From the NCBI GenBank assembly GCA_947498025.1, contig CANMJR010000006.1, positions 1 to 64,000 on the forward strand: DNA of 64,000 bases. Direction: 5' to 3'. This DNA comes from Helicobacteraceae bacterium (GTDB lineage Bacteria > Campylobacterota > Campylobacteria > Campylobacterales > Sulfurimonadaceae). A program made the position numbers and the translations under genes. Numbering within the stretch: the stretch's first letter is position 1; each line of letters opens with the position of its first letter. The notes beneath the pieces are model-generated. The model had not been told where the DNA came from. It made no database searches and worked only from the letters and a program-made list of their open reading frames with translations. Below, piece after piece: positions 51,357 through 62,661 of the stretch.

Positions 51357-53971
51357 CTAATCAACCTTTCAAACAAGACTTTCATTGAATCTTTATTAAT
51401 CACATTGTGAATTACTTCATCAAAAGATTCATCCAGCAGAGGGTCGTCCTGCATTGATGGATTGTATATTAAAACAAGTTTTGTGTCTAGTATTAAATTC
51501 TCACTCAACTCTTTTGCTCTGTCGGCAAAAAGAGCTACATTAACATTCTCAAACTCTTTGTCAAACAGAACAATTTTATAGATAGATAATGCCATAAGTT
51601 CATCTAGCTCATCTTTCGTGTCGGCAACATCATAAGAATAGCCCAAAGATTTTAGTATCTGAATATAAAGTTTTGATTCAAAAGAGCTTTTTTTAACAAG
51701 AAGAACATCCGCTTTGTAGTTTGGTTTCTCATCTTTGATGCGTACCTCCTCCGGCGTTGCAATCTCTTTTGGTTCAGCCGGCATCTCATGAAAGCTTTCT
51801 TCCGTAATTATCTGTATATCATCAAGGTCATCCCCTTCTTCTATGACGAGAATGTCATCAGGATTCTTCGGCATTAGCGTAGTTTCTACAAGCTTGACAA
51901 CCTTTTTATCAATCACTTCTGAAACTGTTTTTACCTCTTCTTTTACCTCGGGAGCTGCCTCAACTACCTCTTCTTTTTGCTCTTTTATCTCTTCATCAAT
52001 GATATGCTCAGATAAATAGTGACTAAGATGAGAGATTATTTCGTTGCGGACTAATGGCTTGGATGTATATTCATCCAACCCCGCTTCTAAAAATTTATCT
52101 CTGTCGTCTTTGAGTGCATTGGCTGTCAATGCAATAATAGGCACATGCGGCAGATTAGAATCTCTTTCATACTTTAAAATCTCTTTTGTAGCTTCAAGTC
52201 CGTCAAGAAGCGGCATTTGAATATCCATAAAAATCATATCAAAATTTTCATCTTTTCTTTTTTGAACTGCTTCAAGACCATTTTTGGCAATTGTTATAGT
52301 TAAACCTAAATCTTCAAGGGTTCTTTTGATTAATTTTTGGTTAATTACATTGTCTTCTGCAACTAGAACATTTGCTCTAAATTTTGATTTCTCGGCGTTA
52401 AATGTCTTTGGAATCAGTGCCGTATCCGTGAGTGTTTTTTTATCAACTGAATGTTGTTTCATAAAACTTGAAAGAATATTTTTTATTTTTGAAGCAGTTA
52501 ACGGCTCATATATTGTTTTAAATATATTCAAATTTAAAGAGTCTATTGTTTTCATATGAGAAGATTTTGTGAGTACAATAAGTTTCTGAGGAAGAGATGA
52601 ATAAAGAGAAAGCATATTTTCATCAGTATAATCATAGTCAACAAAGAGAATGTCATACCTCTCATGTTTGCTAATATTTATTAACTCATCCATGTCTTTA
52701 ACCATTGTATAGGTTACCCCGTAGTAGGTCAAATAATCATGAAGATACTTCTCTTGCTGCTTCGTCTTATTGGTGCCTTTGAGTATTAAAGCCTTAATGG
52801 TGCTAAAATCATGTTTTTCATCTCCAGCGGCCGTATTAAGCTCTTTAAAATCAATTTGAAAAGAGAAGGTTGCTCCAGGTCCGCTTTCGCTCTGAAGGTG
52901 TAATTTACCGCCCATAAGTTCAACAAATTTACTTGAAATTGTAAGCCCAAGACCTACGCCGTTATATTTACGGGTTATTGAGCTATCAGCTTGTGTAAAT
53001 GCCTCAAATATTTTAAATTTCTGCTCATCGGTTACCCCAATGCCGCTATCTTGAACCTCAAATTTAACTCTGGCGATTCCATCTTTTGCTTCAAGTCTAT
53101 GAATATTTACATTAATTGCGCCTGCCGAAGGTGTGAACTTAACAGCATTGGAGAGCAGATTTATTAAGATTTCTTTAATTTTTGTTGGGTCACCTTTGAG
53201 GTGGTACTTTAATTTAGGGTCGATAAAGAATCCTAACTCAATATGCTTCTCACCGGCTCTCACTGCATAAATTTCTACAACTTTCTCAAACTCCTCAATA
53301 GGATTGAATACTACCTCTTCAAGTTCAAGATGATTGTTCTCTATTTTTGAAAAATCAAGAATATTATTTATTATTTCAAGAAGGTTTTTTGAACTTGTTT
53401 CAATAATATCAACAAACTCAAGTTGCTCTTCCCCTAGTCCTGTATCTCTTAAAAGGTCTGCAAAACCAACTATGCCATTAAGAGGTGTTCTTATTTCATG
53501 AGACATATTCGCTAAAAACATAGATTTTGCTTCATTGGCTTCTTGAGCCGCTTCTTTATCTTCGCAGGTTTGAGCAATAATTGTTTTGAGTAGGGTATAT
53601 GCAATAAACATGCCGTTTTGGGAGTTAAGGTTTATGTCTGCGATATCACCGTAATTCTCTTTTTTATTTTCATCAATTGTATTTAATACAGCTTGCAGGT
53701 TTTCTCTGTTTAATGAAATTTCTTCTGATATAAAATAGCCGACAACCGCTAAAACAACTGTTACAAACCATGCGATTAACGAAAGTATAAAAAAATCTAA
53801 AGCCTGTTTTTGAATATCAACTATCAAAACTTTATCAACGATTTTTATCTGTTCGCCGATGGATTTGAGTATAGAGTAGGATTCATAGACATAGTAAGTC
53901 GTAATTAAAAACAGGATAGATAAAAGCAGTAAACCTACAAATTGGAGTCTATTTTGTTGCCATAGTTTCAT
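51350..53971 (-). CDS. hybrid sensor histidine kinase with several receiver domains
   Basis: The 873-residue inner-membrane protein has two TM helices (about 10-30 and 60-85) and no obvious sensor domain other than the short periplasmic loop. HisKA follows (phospho-His in [15 protein letters not shown], ~160), then HATPase ([18 protein letters not shown]), a degenerate receiver (~395-480), a full receiver with Asp in [16 protein letters not shown] (~545-670), an acidic linker, and a C-terminal receiver-like domain that looks degenerate. It lacks an Hpt domain, which is in the upstream gene (3-bp gap). Acts as a phosphorelay. Signal unknown. Confidence 0.88.
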   Translation of the reverse strand: MKLWQQNRLQFVGLLLLSILFLITTYYVYESYSILKSIGEQIKIVDKVLIVDIQKQALDFFILSLIAWFVTVVLAVVGYFISEEISLNRENLQAVLNTIDENKKENYGDIADINLNSQNGMFIAYTLLKTIIAQTCEDKEAAQEANEAKSMFLANMSHEIRTPLNGIVGFADLLRDTGLGEEQLEFVDIIETSSKNLLEIINNILDFSKIENNHLELEEVVFNPIEEFEKVVEIYAVRAGEKHIELGFFIDPKLKYHLKGDPTKIKEILINLLSNAVKFTPSAGAINVNIHRLEAKDGIARVKFEVQDSGIGVTDEQKFKIFEAFTQADSSITRKYNGVGLGLTISSKFVELMGGKLHLQSESGPGATFSFQIDFKELNTAAGDEKHDFSTIKALILKGTNKTKQQEKYLHDYLTYYGVTYTMVKDMDELINISKHERYDILFVDYDYTDENMLSLYSSLPQKLIVLTKSSHMKTIDSLNLNIFKTIYEPLTASKIKNILSSFMKQHSVDKKTLTDTALIPKTFNAEKSKFRANVLVAEDNVINQKLIKRTLEDLGLTITIAKNGLEAVQKRKDENFDMIFMDIQMPLLDGLEATKEILKYERDSNLPHVPIIALTANALKDDRDKFLEAGLDEYTSKPLVRNEIISHLSHYLSEHIIDEEIKEQKEEVVEAAPEVKEEVKTVSEVIDKKVVKLVETTLMPKNPDDILVIEEGDDLDDIQIITEESFHEMPAEPKEIATPEEVRIKDEKPNYKADVLLVKKSSFESKLYIQILKSLGYSYDVADTKDELDELMALSIYKIVLFDKEFENVNVALFADRAKELSENLILDTKLVLIYNPSMQDDPLLDESFDEVIHNVINKDSMKVLFERLIRR

Positions 53972-53974
53972 GTG

Positions 53975-55576
53975 TCATCCCTCTATTTTTGAGATTTTTA
54001 AAATTATAGTATCAATCTGCTCTATAGCTTTTTTGGCTACTTTCATGTCCTCTGTACCTATAATAGTTTCTAATTCCACAGTTAAATCGGAGATTCTCAT
54101 GTTATCGCTCATCCCCTTGAGTTTGATGGCATTTAATTTGCACATGCCCGGATTGTTTGATTCTATGGCACTGTGAATAGAGTTGCAGAGAACTCCGCTC
54201 TCTAAAATATAATCTTCAAAAAGCTCACAAAAGGTTTCATCATCCAATCCTATTTCAGCTGCAGCTTGCTTTTTATTGTATGTTATCTCTTCTGCTGCTG
54301 CTTCGAGTGTTGGCTCTATTTTTGGGCTCTCCTCAACTTTCGGAGCCTCGATAACATCCTCTTTGAAGCTGATAATTAAATCATCCTCTTCTGCTTTTAT
54401 CTTAAGAGAGGGTTTCGCCTCCGCCGGAGCATCCTGTTTAAAATCGAGAACAAAATCATCGTCGCTGCTCTCCTGAACTTTTATCTCTTGCATCGGCTCT
54501 AATTTAATCTGTTCCTCGTTTTTTGGAGCCACACTTTTTTTGTGCAGATAAACCTCCTCACCCGAGAGCTTTGCGATTATTTTATAGAATAGCTCCAAGT
54601 TTAATTTGATTTGGGTGAGATTATCCGATGTGTTTATGGTTGTTAAAGCATCTAAGGCGTCTTCTATTCTTAAATTACCGGCAACGCCTTTTAGCTTATG
54701 AGAGAGTGTTTTTATCTGCGCTATATCCCCGTTTTCTAATGCATTGTAGAGCTCACTCTTAAACTCTTTTGTTTGGAGAACAAAATCCTCAATGAACTCT
54801 TCGATTAAATCAACCGGAAGTCCCAACTCGCTAGATGCTATTCTTGGGTCATAATTGTACTCTCCCTCAAATTCCTCTTCGATTTCTTCTCTAAGCTCTT
54901 TGTTTTTCTCTTTTATCTCTTCATTGTAAATAAACTCATCTCTAACTTGTGGAGCACCAATATCTATCTTCACGGCAATTTCTGTCTCTTGGGGAAGGAC
55001 TTCAATTGGAACCGGCTCTATAACAATTTTTTCTGGGGCACTCTCTTCTAAAATTTTTACGACTTCAGGAGTCGTCGGAATCTCAATATCCGAAATTTCT
55101 TCAACAAGGAGTTCGGCACTTTTTGCAGTTGGAATCTCTTGGATATCATCAGAATTTTTTGGACTGTTTACTATGTTAGGAGTTTTGTTTTGTGTTATTG
55201 GGGTTGTTTTATTAAAAGAGCTACTGAGAGAAATATCCTCTTGATTGCCTAGTTCTCTCAAATTTTGCAGAGTGACCATGTAGGCTTTAGAGGATGGTTT
55301 GTCGTTAAGATAGAGAGTTTTTATATTCAAATTGCATCTGAAGGTTTTAGAGTTGACACAAACAAGAGCTTTTTGGCTCTCAGAGTCATCCGCACACTCC
55401 ACAAAATCTATCCAGTGAACATGTTTAAAGTTATGCACAAATCCCGGTTCTTTAACAAAAAAATCAGCAAAATCATTCGTTTGGGTTAAAAGGGCAGAGA
55501 GGTCCGTAAAACCAAGAGTTTTTAAATCTTGCTCGTCCATGCCAACGAACTCTTTTTTGTAATTATATATTAGCAT
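53975..55576 (-). CDS. Hpt-domain phosphotransfer protein with two Hpt modules
   Basis: The 533-residue cytosolic protein has an N-terminal PAS-like segment (~1-110), a long acidic, Pro/Glu-rich linker, and two Hpt modules. The first (~240-330) keeps the phospho-His in TLSHKLKGVAGNL. The second (~440-530) reads NAIKLKGMSDNM where His is expected, so it is likely inactive. It immediately precedes the hybrid kinase and is probably its phosphotransfer partner. Confidence 0.75.
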   Translation of the reverse strand: MLIYNYKKEFVGMDEQDLKTLGFTDLSALLTQTNDFADFFVKEPGFVHNFKHVHWIDFVECADDSESQKALVCVNSKTFRCNLNIKTLYLNDKPSSKAYMVTLQNLRELGNQEDISLSSSFNKTTPITQNKTPNIVNSPKNSDDIQEIPTAKSAELLVEEISDIEIPTTPEVVKILEESAPEKIVIEPVPIEVLPQETEIAVKIDIGAPQVRDEFIYNEEIKEKNKELREEIEEEFEGEYNYDPRIASSELGLPVDLIEEFIEDFVLQTKEFKSELYNALENGDIAQIKTLSHKLKGVAGNLRIEDALDALTTINTSDNLTQIKLNLELFYKIIAKLSGEEVYLHKKSVAPKNEEQIKLEPMQEIKVQESSDDDFVLDFKQDAPAEAKPSLKIKAEEDDLIISFKEDVIEAPKVEESPKIEPTLEAAAEEITYNKKQAAAEIGLDDETFCELFEDYILESGVLCNSIHSAIESNNPGMCKLNAIKLKGMSDNMRISDLTVELETIIGTEDMKVAKKAIEQIDTIILKISKIEG

Positions 55577-55608
55577 TTACTTTTCCTATTTTTTATCATT
55601 TAAAAAAA

Positions 55609-55722
55609 CTTCGTGATATACTCCAAAAATCTCACAAAACTTGCTTTGTGTAGCTTTAGGGGGTTGTAGGGACATCTGTCCCAGCCACTCAAACGGACGA
55701 GTTCGTTTGAGTGCATAACATC
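55609..55722 (+). repeat. dispersed hairpin repeat, copy 3
   Basis: This is the shortest copy. The order is cgtgatatactcc, a small hairpin (cacaaa/tttgtg), the core tagctttagggggttgtagg, the hairpin gggacatctgtccc, and the arm pair cactcaaacg/cgtttgagtg ending gcataacatc. It lacks the extra 38-44-base module seen in copies 1 and 2. It lies between the Hpt gene and uvrC. Confidence 0.75.
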
Positions 55723-55765
55723 AGATACAAGGGCAAAATATATCATAATAGAATAAAAATGAAAC

Positions 55766-57568
55766 TTAGTTATAAATTTTTTTGATTGCATTTGCATCGT
55801 TTAGGTTTAATATCGCTGCTATCTCAAGGGCGCTTAAACTTTTTAAAGCTTCAAATGTTCCAAAGTGATTGAGCAGTTTTTTTACCTTTGCCTCCGAGAT
55901 ACCATGAAGATTTAAAAGTCGGCTTTCATGGTCAAGTTTGAGTTTTGTTTTTTTATGAAATCCTATCGCACATCTGTGTGCTTCATCTCTGAGATTCTGT
56001 ACAAATTGGAGTCTTTTATCGCTGCTTTTGAGTTCAAAACTTTTCTCTTTTGTGTGCAGAATGTCGTTTGCCTTTCCTTTTGCACGGTGGGATTTTGCAT
56101 CGATTTTCTCCTTGGAGATGGCGATAACATCGATAAAAACACCATGGGAATCTATGATTTCACATGCCAACTTTAAAAGCGTTGTCCCTCCATCAATTAT
56201 CCACAAGTCAGGCGGAGAGTTTTTTGAAAAACTCTCCACTCTTCGTGTGAGCGTTTCTCTCATCTGGGCATACTCGTCTTTTGCCTCAAGATGATAGGTT
56301 CTGTAGCTTTTTTTATCAAATGCACCATTCTCATACACTATCATAGCTCCGACGGTTGCAACTCCCGACATGTGGGAGTTGTCAAAAACCTCGATGCGTG
56401 AGGGAACTCTCTCTAAAGATAAAAGCTCTTTCAGCCCCTCTAAAACAGGGCTGTTCTCCTTTTTTATATCCCCTTTTAAAAGCTCATTCGCGTTTAAAAC
56501 CGCCAAATCTATAAGATGCTTTTTGTCTCCTCTCTGCGGTACTCTTATCTCTGCATTTTTTTCAAAAAGAGTGCTTAAATGCTCCTCTATAATCTCCAAA
56601 GATTCAAACTTCTTTGCAACTAAAATAGGTGCGATAATGGGCGGTTTTTCATTTGCATAAAACTCCATGAGTACCCTTTGATAAAACTCATCTTCGTCGT
56701 AGCCGTCATTGATTTGAATAAAATCATGGGATGAGGAGATGATTTTTCCGCCTCTCATAAATATTCTCACAACTACCGCTCTTGTCTGGCTGTTTTGCAC
56801 TACAAAAATATCGTAGTTCTCATCACTTGCAAAATCTATCTCACTCTTTATCTCGGAGCGGGAGATTCTCTCGCAGCGGTCTCGAAGCTCTGCCGCCTCC
56901 TCAAAACGCAAGTTTTCAGCATAAAATTCCATCTTCTCTTGAAGCGTTTTTATGAGAAATTTTTTATTTACAATGAGCTCTTTTGCTAAATCCAACTCTT
57001 TTTTGTATTTTTCTTGTGGAACTTTGAGCTCGCATGGAGCAAAACATTTATCTATCTGATGATAAAGACACATCTTCTTTGATTTTAAACAGCTCTTTTT
57101 TTGGACGAGTTTACACACCTCATAGATTGAGTCTAAAATATCTCTTGCCCCAACCGAGTAAGGTCCAAAATAGGTAATGTCAGAGCTTTTAATCACCTTT
57201 CTTGTTATCTCAAATCTCGGAAATTCTACGGAGTTGTCGATGTAAATGTAGGGGTAGGTTTTGTCATCGCGAAGCAGAATATTGTACTTTGGATGGAGCT
57301 GTTTTATAAGAGAATTTTCTAAAATGAGTGCGTCATGTTCGGAGTTTACAACGATGTAGTTGAGAGAGATAGTCTGGTTTATCATCTTTGTAATTCTGAG
57401 AGAGAGGTTGGAATTCGCTTTTATTTGCGGCGTAAAGACAAAATAACTCTTCACTCTTTTGTAGAGATTTTTAGCTTTTCCGACATAAAGAAGATGCCCC
57501 TCTTTGTCAAAATACTGGTAAATTCCAGCATTCTGCGGCAGCTGTTTTATCGTCTCTTCTAAGGTCAT
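55766..57568 (-). CDS. uvrC: excinuclease ABC subunit C
   Basis: UvrC makes both incisions in nucleotide-excision repair. The 600-residue protein has the GIY-YIG domain ([20 protein letters not shown]), a UvrB-binding UVR motif ([20 protein letters not shown]), the RNase H-like endonuclease ([31 protein letters not shown]) and C-terminal HhH. Its start overlaps the next minus-strand gene's stop by 4 bp. Confidence 0.95.
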   Translation of the reverse strand: MTLEETIKQLPQNAGIYQYFDKEGHLLYVGKAKNLYKRVKSYFVFTPQIKANSNLSLRITKMINQTISLNYIVVNSEHDALILENSLIKQLHPKYNILLRDDKTYPYIYIDNSVEFPRFEITRKVIKSSDITYFGPYSVGARDILDSIYEVCKLVQKKSCLKSKKMCLYHQIDKCFAPCELKVPQEKYKKELDLAKELIVNKKFLIKTLQEKMEFYAENLRFEEAAELRDRCERISRSEIKSEIDFASDENYDIFVVQNSQTRAVVVRIFMRGGKIISSSHDFIQINDGYDEDEFYQRVLMEFYANEKPPIIAPILVAKKFESLEIIEEHLSTLFEKNAEIRVPQRGDKKHLIDLAVLNANELLKGDIKKENSPVLEGLKELLSLERVPSRIEVFDNSHMSGVATVGAMIVYENGAFDKKSYRTYHLEAKDEYAQMRETLTRRVESFSKNSPPDLWIIDGGTTLLKLACEIIDSHGVFIDVIAISKEKIDAKSHRAKGKANDILHTKEKSFELKSSDKRLQFVQNLRDEAHRCAIGFHKKTKLKLDHESRLLNLHGISEAKVKKLLNHFGTFEALKSLSALEIAAILNLNDANAIKKIYN

Positions 57569-58002
57569 TTCATAGCTTTTATAATTTTTTGAATCGACAT
57601 GACAAGACTATTTAGCTTCTCATCCTCTATGTTTACACTAAAATTTCCGGTCGCTCTCTCCGGGTATCGCATCACTTTTTGCTCTGTTTCGACTGTTCTT
57701 TTTATGGGTGTGTGGGTTACAAAGGCTTTGATGTCGTTTATCAGTGTCTCTTTGCACTCCTCCGGCATGTGGAACTTTAAAGCACTTTTAATACTTTGTA
57801 TATTATTATCGAATTCTTGTTTACCGGCGGGATGTGAGAGAACGAAAAAGAGTGTGTCGTTTTTGATGTATGCAAACTTTATCATCCTTTGCAAAGCAGG
57901 TATAAAAACAGACTCAATTCTCTTGATACATTTGTATTTTGAGAGTTTAGAAAATTGAGGTTTATTTTGAATAGAATTAATAATTTGACTAGCATTTTTC
58001 AT
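57565..58002 (-). CDS. DUF721/DciA-like protein
   Basis: The 145-residue basic protein has an N-terminal DciA/DUF721-like region ([20 protein letters not shown], then [20 protein letters not shown]). DciA loads replicative helicase in many bacteria that lack DnaC. The match is weak by eye, and the C-terminal part is unrecognised. It overlaps uvrC by 4 bp, and its start is overlapped by the divergent lipoprotein frame. Confidence 0.5.
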   Translation of the reverse strand: MKNASQIINSIQNKPQFSKLSKYKCIKRIESVFIPALQRMIKFAYIKNDTLFFVLSHPAGKQEFDNNIQSIKSALKFHMPEECKETLINDIKAFVTHTPIKRTVETEQKVMRYPERATGNFSVNIEDEKLNSLVMSIQKIIKAMK

Positions 58003-58137
58003 CTGGCAATTATAGCAATGTTTTTGTTAAGTTTGAATGGATGCGGATATAAAAAAGCACCCTACTATTTAGAAGATGCCCCAAAAGCGGATGAGAATGT
58101 TAAGTTTACAATAAAACAGCCGGCAGAAACAAAATGA
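57955..58137 (+). CDS. LptM-like small lipoprotein
   Basis: The 60-residue product has a signal peptide and lipobox at LLSLNGC (Cys30), then GYKKAPYYLEDA. LptM (YifL) in Enterobacteria has a similar Cys-Gly-x-Lys-x-Pro start and helps LptD folding. A TTG start at 57955 gives the signal sequence; an ATG at 58018 would shorten it too much. The TTG start makes it overlap the 5' end of the divergent DciA-like gene. The nadB ATG overlaps its stop by 4 bp. Confidence 0.6.
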   Translation: MRFILNRINNLTSIFHLAIIAMFLLSLNGCGYKKAPYYLEDAPKADENVKFTIKQPAETK

Positions 58138-59612
58138 TGCAGTATGATGTAATAATAATAGGTGCCGGAGTTGCAGGACTCTATGCTGCTCTCAAACTTC
58201 CAAAAGATAAAAAAGTCCTTCTCATCAACAAAAGAGAGACTTTTAAGTGTAACAGCTTTTATGCCCAAGGCGGTGTGGCACTTGCCCGTGACGCGGCAGA
58301 TATTCCTGCACATATAAAAGATACCCTTGAAGCGGGTTCGGGGCTCTGCTGTGAAAATGCCGTAGATGTTTTGTCTCAAAACTCAAGATTGGTTATCGAT
58401 GATTTAATCAATAGAGGTTTTGAGTTTGACAAAGATAGTGAGGGAAATCTGCTCTATACGAAAGAGGCAGCCCACTCCACTGAGAGAATTTTACATGCAG
58501 GGGGCGATGCAACAGGGCGGCACATGCATCTCTTTTTGCTTGAGCAGAATCCGCATGCTATGCTTAGCGATGCAAGGGTGGTTGACTTGCTCATTAAAAA
58601 TGGCGAGTGCTACGGTGTGAGCGTTCTTGACCATAGAGAGCGAAGAAATATCTATGCAAAAGATGTGATTATTGCCAGTGGCGGGGTTGGTTCGCTCTTT
58701 GAGTTTCATACAAATGCACCATGTATCAGTGCCGACATGCAGGGTTTGTGCGTTTTAAAAGGGATTGAGTTAGAGCGAATGGAGATGTTGCAGTTCCATC
58801 CGACTGTGTTTGTAGATAGTAACAATGCGCAAAAGATGCTGCTCACCGAAGCTCTAAGAGGCGAGGGTGCGACCATAGAGGATGAGAGCGGGCGAAGATT
58901 TTTGTTTGATTATGATGAGAGGGGAGAGCTGGCTTCGCGCGATATTGTGAGTAAAGCTATTTATGAACATAGCAAAAAAACAGGCATGCAAGTTTATTTA
59001 TCCCTTGAAAATTTTGACCATGTTTACTTTACACAAAGATTTCCAAATATTTATAAAAATCTACAAATTTTAGGTTTTGATGTTCCACGCCAACGAGTGC
59101 CTATTTCTCCTGCTTTTCACTATGCTATAGGCGGAATTAAAACCGATTTACATGGAAGAGTCCCTAATGTAAAATCTCTCTATGCCATAGGCGAAGTTGC
59201 ATCTACAAAGGTGCACGGTGCAAACAGACTTGCTTCAAACTCACTTTTAGAGGGTCTTGTTTTTGCAAAAGAGGCGGTAGAAGATATTTTGAATCATCCG
59301 CATGTGCCCGAGCGTAGCGACAAATGCCCTTGGGGTGACAAAGAGTTTATAGAATTTCCCGTCGGCGATGAGGTGATGAGCCTCAAAGAGGACAAAGAGA
59401 AGAAGAATCTGCTTCGCAAAATAATGTGGGAGAATGTCTCAATTGTGCGAACCAAAAAAGGTTTAAATAGTGCGTTGGAGCAAATCAACGCAATGTTGGG
59501 TGAAAAAATCGGCAAACTACTAAAATTTCGCCTCCTCACCGCAAAAGAGATTGTACTCTCTGCACTTGCAAGAGAGGAGTCAATCGGGGTGCATTACAGA
59601 ACTTCTGACTGA
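58134..59612 (+). CDS. nadB: L-aspartate oxidase
   Basis: NadB oxidises aspartate to iminoaspartate for NAD synthesis. The 492-residue flavoprotein has the FAD motif VIIIGAGVAGLYAALKL, a FYAQGGVALARD region, HSTERILHAGGDATGRHMH, and the late AIGEVASTKVHGANRLASNS. It ends 19 bp inside the convergent antiporter gene. ATG at 58134 or 58137. Confidence 0.94.
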   Translation: MMQYDVIIIGAGVAGLYAALKLPKDKKVLLINKRETFKCNSFYAQGGVALARDAADIPAHIKDTLEAGSGLCCENAVDVLSQNSRLVIDDLINRGFEFDKDSEGNLLYTKEAAHSTERILHAGGDATGRHMHLFLLEQNPHAMLSDARVVDLLIKNGECYGVSVLDHRERRNIYAKDVIIASGGVGSLFEFHTNAPCISADMQGLCVLKGIELERMEMLQFHPTVFVDSNNAQKMLLTEALRGEGATIEDESGRRFLFDYDERGELASRDIVSKAIYEHSKKTGMQVYLSLENFDHVYFTQRFPNIYKNLQILGFDVPRQRVPISPAFHYAIGGIKTDLHGRVPNVKSLYAIGEVASTKVHGANRLASNSLLEGLVFAKEAVEDILNHPHVPERSDKCPWGDKEFIEFPVGDEVMSLKEDKEKKNLLRKIMWENVSIVRTKKGLNSALEQINAMLGEKIGKLLKFRLLTAKEIVLSALAREESIGVHYRTSD

Positions 59613-60919
59613 TCCCTCTTCTCATGATACTCGGCAGAGAGTTTGAGTAAGAAGGGAACACTGAGATTGAGGATAAAAGCACTCAGTGAAATCAGAAGTA
59701 AATCTGCACTTGTGATGAGTTTCATGGAGAGTGCCGCCATGGCAACTAAAAAGGTTACTTCGGCGCGTCCTTGCATTGCAATCCCGATAAGGGACGCTGA
59801 ACGCCATGGAAGCTTGTTGATATAGCGTGCCGTGAGTGCAGCGGCGATAAATTGTGCCGTGAATAAAACAGCTGCTAAAACAAAGGCATTGGAAAGAACG
59901 CTTAGCAGAAGTGAAAAACTCTCGATTTCCATTTGTAGTCCGATGCTGATAAAAAAGATTGGTGCGAAAAAATAGAGGGTTAAAAAACGGAATTTCTCCA
60001 TTGCTTCGTGAAAAAGCTTGTCTCCATTGTTCTTGTTCTCAAAATGGTCTTTGTTAATAATTAACCCCATGAAATATGCCCCCAATGCGACACTTGTAGC
60101 AAAATACTCGGCAATAAATGAGCCGACAAAAGCTAAAAAAATCATAAAAACAATCGCTGCATTTATCTCCTGTTTTCCTAAAAAATGAATAGCTCCTGCA
60201 TGTGAATAGATGCTGTTTTTAGTTTTGGTGATTAAAGTGAGCAGCATGCCCTCTTCTTTAAGGGATGCCGTCGGATGAAAAAGAAAAAAGAGGTAGGCGA
60301 TGAGTGCCATTACGGTACTGAAAAATAGAAAATTTGAGAGAGGTTTTATGGCTAATGCGCTTATGGTTTCAAGCGAAATCCCGACAGATGCCGAAGCTTG
60401 CAAAGAGACAAGAATTCCTCCGAGAACTCCCCATAAAATAAGGGAGAGCACATCGTCGGTAAGTGCTGCAGCGACAATAATCGGCTGAAGTTTCGCTTTG
60501 GCACCAAAAGAGAGGGTATTGAGGGTCAAAAATGCGATTCCGATAGAAGTCGGGGTAAATGCCATTGCAAAAACGATAGATTTAATCATGTCATGCGTGA
60601 GAAAATATTCTGTAAAATAAATCAAAGTAAAAGGTAAAATTACCCCCGCAATTGCAATTTTCCATCCTTTTTTAACACCCTCAGCAAAGCTTTGGAGGTT
60701 CTCTTCTAACCCAAGATAAAAAAACAAAAAGATGGTTCCAATAAAAGCAAAGGTCTCAATTGTCGCCGAATGGGGAGAAAGAAGATGCAAATTGACCGCG
60801 ACAAGTCCTCCAATAAGGTAAAAAAGGACATCGGCAACCCCCGTTTTTTTGGACGCCCAGAGGGAGGCGATAATAATTATAAGTAAATAGAGCAGGACAA
60901 GAGTTGTAATCATTTCCAT
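59594..60919 (-). CDS. CPA2-family cation:proton antiporter
   Basis: The 441-residue integral membrane protein has about 12 hydrophobic helices and no RCK or Rossmann domain. Family features are AFTPTSIGIAFLTL, DDVLSLILWGVLGGILV and MQGRAEVTFLVAMA. It exchanges Na+ or K+ for H+ across the inner membrane; the ion is not predictable. It converges with nadB, overlapping 19 bp. Confidence 0.88.
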   Translation of the reverse strand: MEMITTLVLLYLLIIIIASLWASKKTGVADVLFYLIGGLVAVNLHLLSPHSATIETFAFIGTIFLFFYLGLEENLQSFAEGVKKGWKIAIAGVILPFTLIYFTEYFLTHDMIKSIVFAMAFTPTSIGIAFLTLNTLSFGAKAKLQPIIVAAALTDDVLSLILWGVLGGILVSLQASASVGISLETISALAIKPLSNFLFFSTVMALIAYLFFLFHPTASLKEEGMLLTLITKTKNSIYSHAGAIHFLGKQEINAAIVFMIFLAFVGSFIAEYFATSVALGAYFMGLIINKDHFENKNNGDKLFHEAMEKFRFLTLYFFAPIFFISIGLQMEIESFSLLLSVLSNAFVLAAVLFTAQFIAAALTARYINKLPWRSASLIGIAMQGRAEVTFLVAMAALSMKLITSADLLLISLSAFILNLSVPFLLKLSAEYHEKRDQSEVL

Positions 60920-61005
60920 AAAAAAAGCCTTCGTTGATTTCCTTGGATTATGACTTAAATAAGTTTACAGTTTACTTTTAAACAATAGATTCTTAATTTA
61001 TTTTA

Positions 61006-61059
61006 TTGTATCCTTTCGCCATTGAAAGGATACAATCCTTCTTAACGCCTCTTTGGCGC
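61006..61059 (+). promoter_or_regulatory. paired hairpins upstream of guaA
   Basis: A perfect 12-bp stem (ttgtatcctttc/gaaaggatacaa) with a 6-nt loop is followed by a smaller cgcc/ggcg hairpin 11 bp later. Both lie in the 5' region of guaA, whose ATG is at 61087. They could be an attenuator, an RNA-binding site or a processing site. No known riboswitch consensus (e.g. purine type) was recognised. Confidence 0.45.
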
Positions 61060-61086
61060 CACAAAACACTTTTAAAGGCACTCAAA

Positions 61087-62637
61087 ATGACAAATGTTAG
61101 CATCATAGTTTTAGATTTTGGTTCGCAATATACGCAACTTATCGCGCGTCGTCTCCGCGAAGATAAAATTTACTGCGAAATTCTTCCTTACCATACGAAA
61201 GTTGCAGATATAAAAGCAAAAAATCCACAGGGAATTATCCTTAGCGGCGGTCCCTCTTCGGTTTATAACAAAGATGCGTATGAGGTTGACAAGGGTGTTT
61301 ATGAACTAGGTCTTCCGATTTTGGGAATCTGCTACGGCATGCAGAGAATTGCTGTTGATTTTGGCGGGAGTGTTGTTCGTTCAAGCCACCATGAGTACGG
61401 CAAAGCGGAACTTACAATCAATAATATCGACGATAAATGCTCTCCTCTTTTGGCAGATTGTGATGACGGTCGTATCGTTTGGATGAGTCACAGCGATAAA
61501 GTGGATGTGCTTCCTGAGGGCTTTGCACCGATTGCAACTTCGGCAAATTCTCCTTATGCAGCCATTGCAAATGAAGAAAAACGCGTTTATGCGATGCAGT
61601 ATCACCCGGAGGTTCAACACTCGGAAGAGGGGTATTTGATGCTTCGCAACTTCGCAAGAAATATTTGCGGAGTGACCGAGAAGTGGAAAATGGAACACTT
61701 CTTAAAAGAGCAGATAAAAAGCATTCGCGCAAGAGTAGGAACGGGCAAAGTTCTCTGCGGACTCAGCGGAGGAGTGGATAGCTCCGTCGTTGCAGCGATT
61801 CTTTATGAAGCAATCGGCGACCAGCTTATTCCTGTTTTTGTTGACAACGGACTTCTAAGAAAAGGTGAAAAAGAGCAGGTGGAAGAGGTTTTCAAAATCA
61901 ACCTCAAAGTGCCTCTGGTTACCGTAGATGCAAGAGAGAGTTTTTTAAGCAAGCTTGCAGGTGTGAGCGATCCTGAAACAAAAAGAAAAATCATCGGTCA
62001 CACTTTTATAGAGGAGTTTGAGAAAGAGGCGAAAAAACATGACGGTATCAAGTTTTTGGCACAAGGGACACTCTATCCCGATGTTATCGAATCTATAAGC
62101 GTAAATGGACCTTCTGAAGTTATAAAATCACACCACAATGTCGGCGGTTTGCCTGATTGGATGGATTTTGAACTTATTGAACCGCTCAGAGAACTTTTTA
62201 AAGATGAAGTGCGTAAAATAGGGCTTGAACTCGGACTTCCTGAGAGCATGATAAACCGTCATCCATTCCCTGGACCGGGACTTGCAATAAGAATTATGGG
62301 CGATGTGAATGAGGCAGATTTGACGCTTCTTCGTGAAGCGGATGTGATTTTGCTTGATGAGTTAAAAGCGAGCGGATACTACGCAAAAACATGGCAGGCA
62401 TTTGTGGTTCTGCTCAATGTGAAATCTGTTGGAGTTATGGGCGATAACCGCACATACGACAATACGGTCTGCGTAAGAGTTGTTGAAGCGGTGGACGGAA
62501 TGACGGCAACATTTGCGCATCTTCCGCATGATTTACTAGAGAGAATTTCAAGAAGAATTATTAATGAGGTGGATGGAATTAATCGTGTTGTTTATGACAT
62601 CTCTTCTAAGCCACCTGCTACAATCGAATGGGAGTAG
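61087..62637 (+). CDS. guaA: GMP synthase (glutamine-hydrolysing)
   Basis: GuaA aminates XMP to GMP. The 516-residue protein has a class I GATase with nucleophile Cys in [11 protein letters not shown] and its His in [10 protein letters not shown], then the PP-loop [14 protein letters not shown] and the C-terminal dimerisation domain ending KPPATIEWE. The start [20 protein letters not shown] is preferred over an upstream in-frame ATG, which lies in the hairpin region. Confidence 0.96.
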   Translation: MTNVSIIVLDFGSQYTQLIARRLREDKIYCEILPYHTKVADIKAKNPQGIILSGGPSSVYNKDAYEVDKGVYELGLPILGICYGMQRIAVDFGGSVVRSSHHEYGKAELTINNIDDKCSPLLADCDDGRIVWMSHSDKVDVLPEGFAPIATSANSPYAAIANEEKRVYAMQYHPEVQHSEEGYLMLRNFARNICGVTEKWKMEHFLKEQIKSIRARVGTGKVLCGLSGGVDSSVVAAILYEAIGDQLIPVFVDNGLLRKGEKEQVEEVFKINLKVPLVTVDARESFLSKLAGVSDPETKRKIIGHTFIEEFEKEAKKHDGIKFLAQGTLYPDVIESISVNGPSEVIKSHHNVGGLPDWMDFELIEPLRELFKDEVRKIGLELGLPESMINRHPFPGPGLAIRIMGDVNEADLTLLREADVILLDELKASGYYAKTWQAFVVLLNVKSVGVMGDNRTYDNTVCVRVVEAVDGMTATFAHLPHDLLERISRRIINEVDGINRVVYDISSKPPATIEWE

Positions 62638-62661
62638 AGATTTTTAATCTCTAATCTCTTG

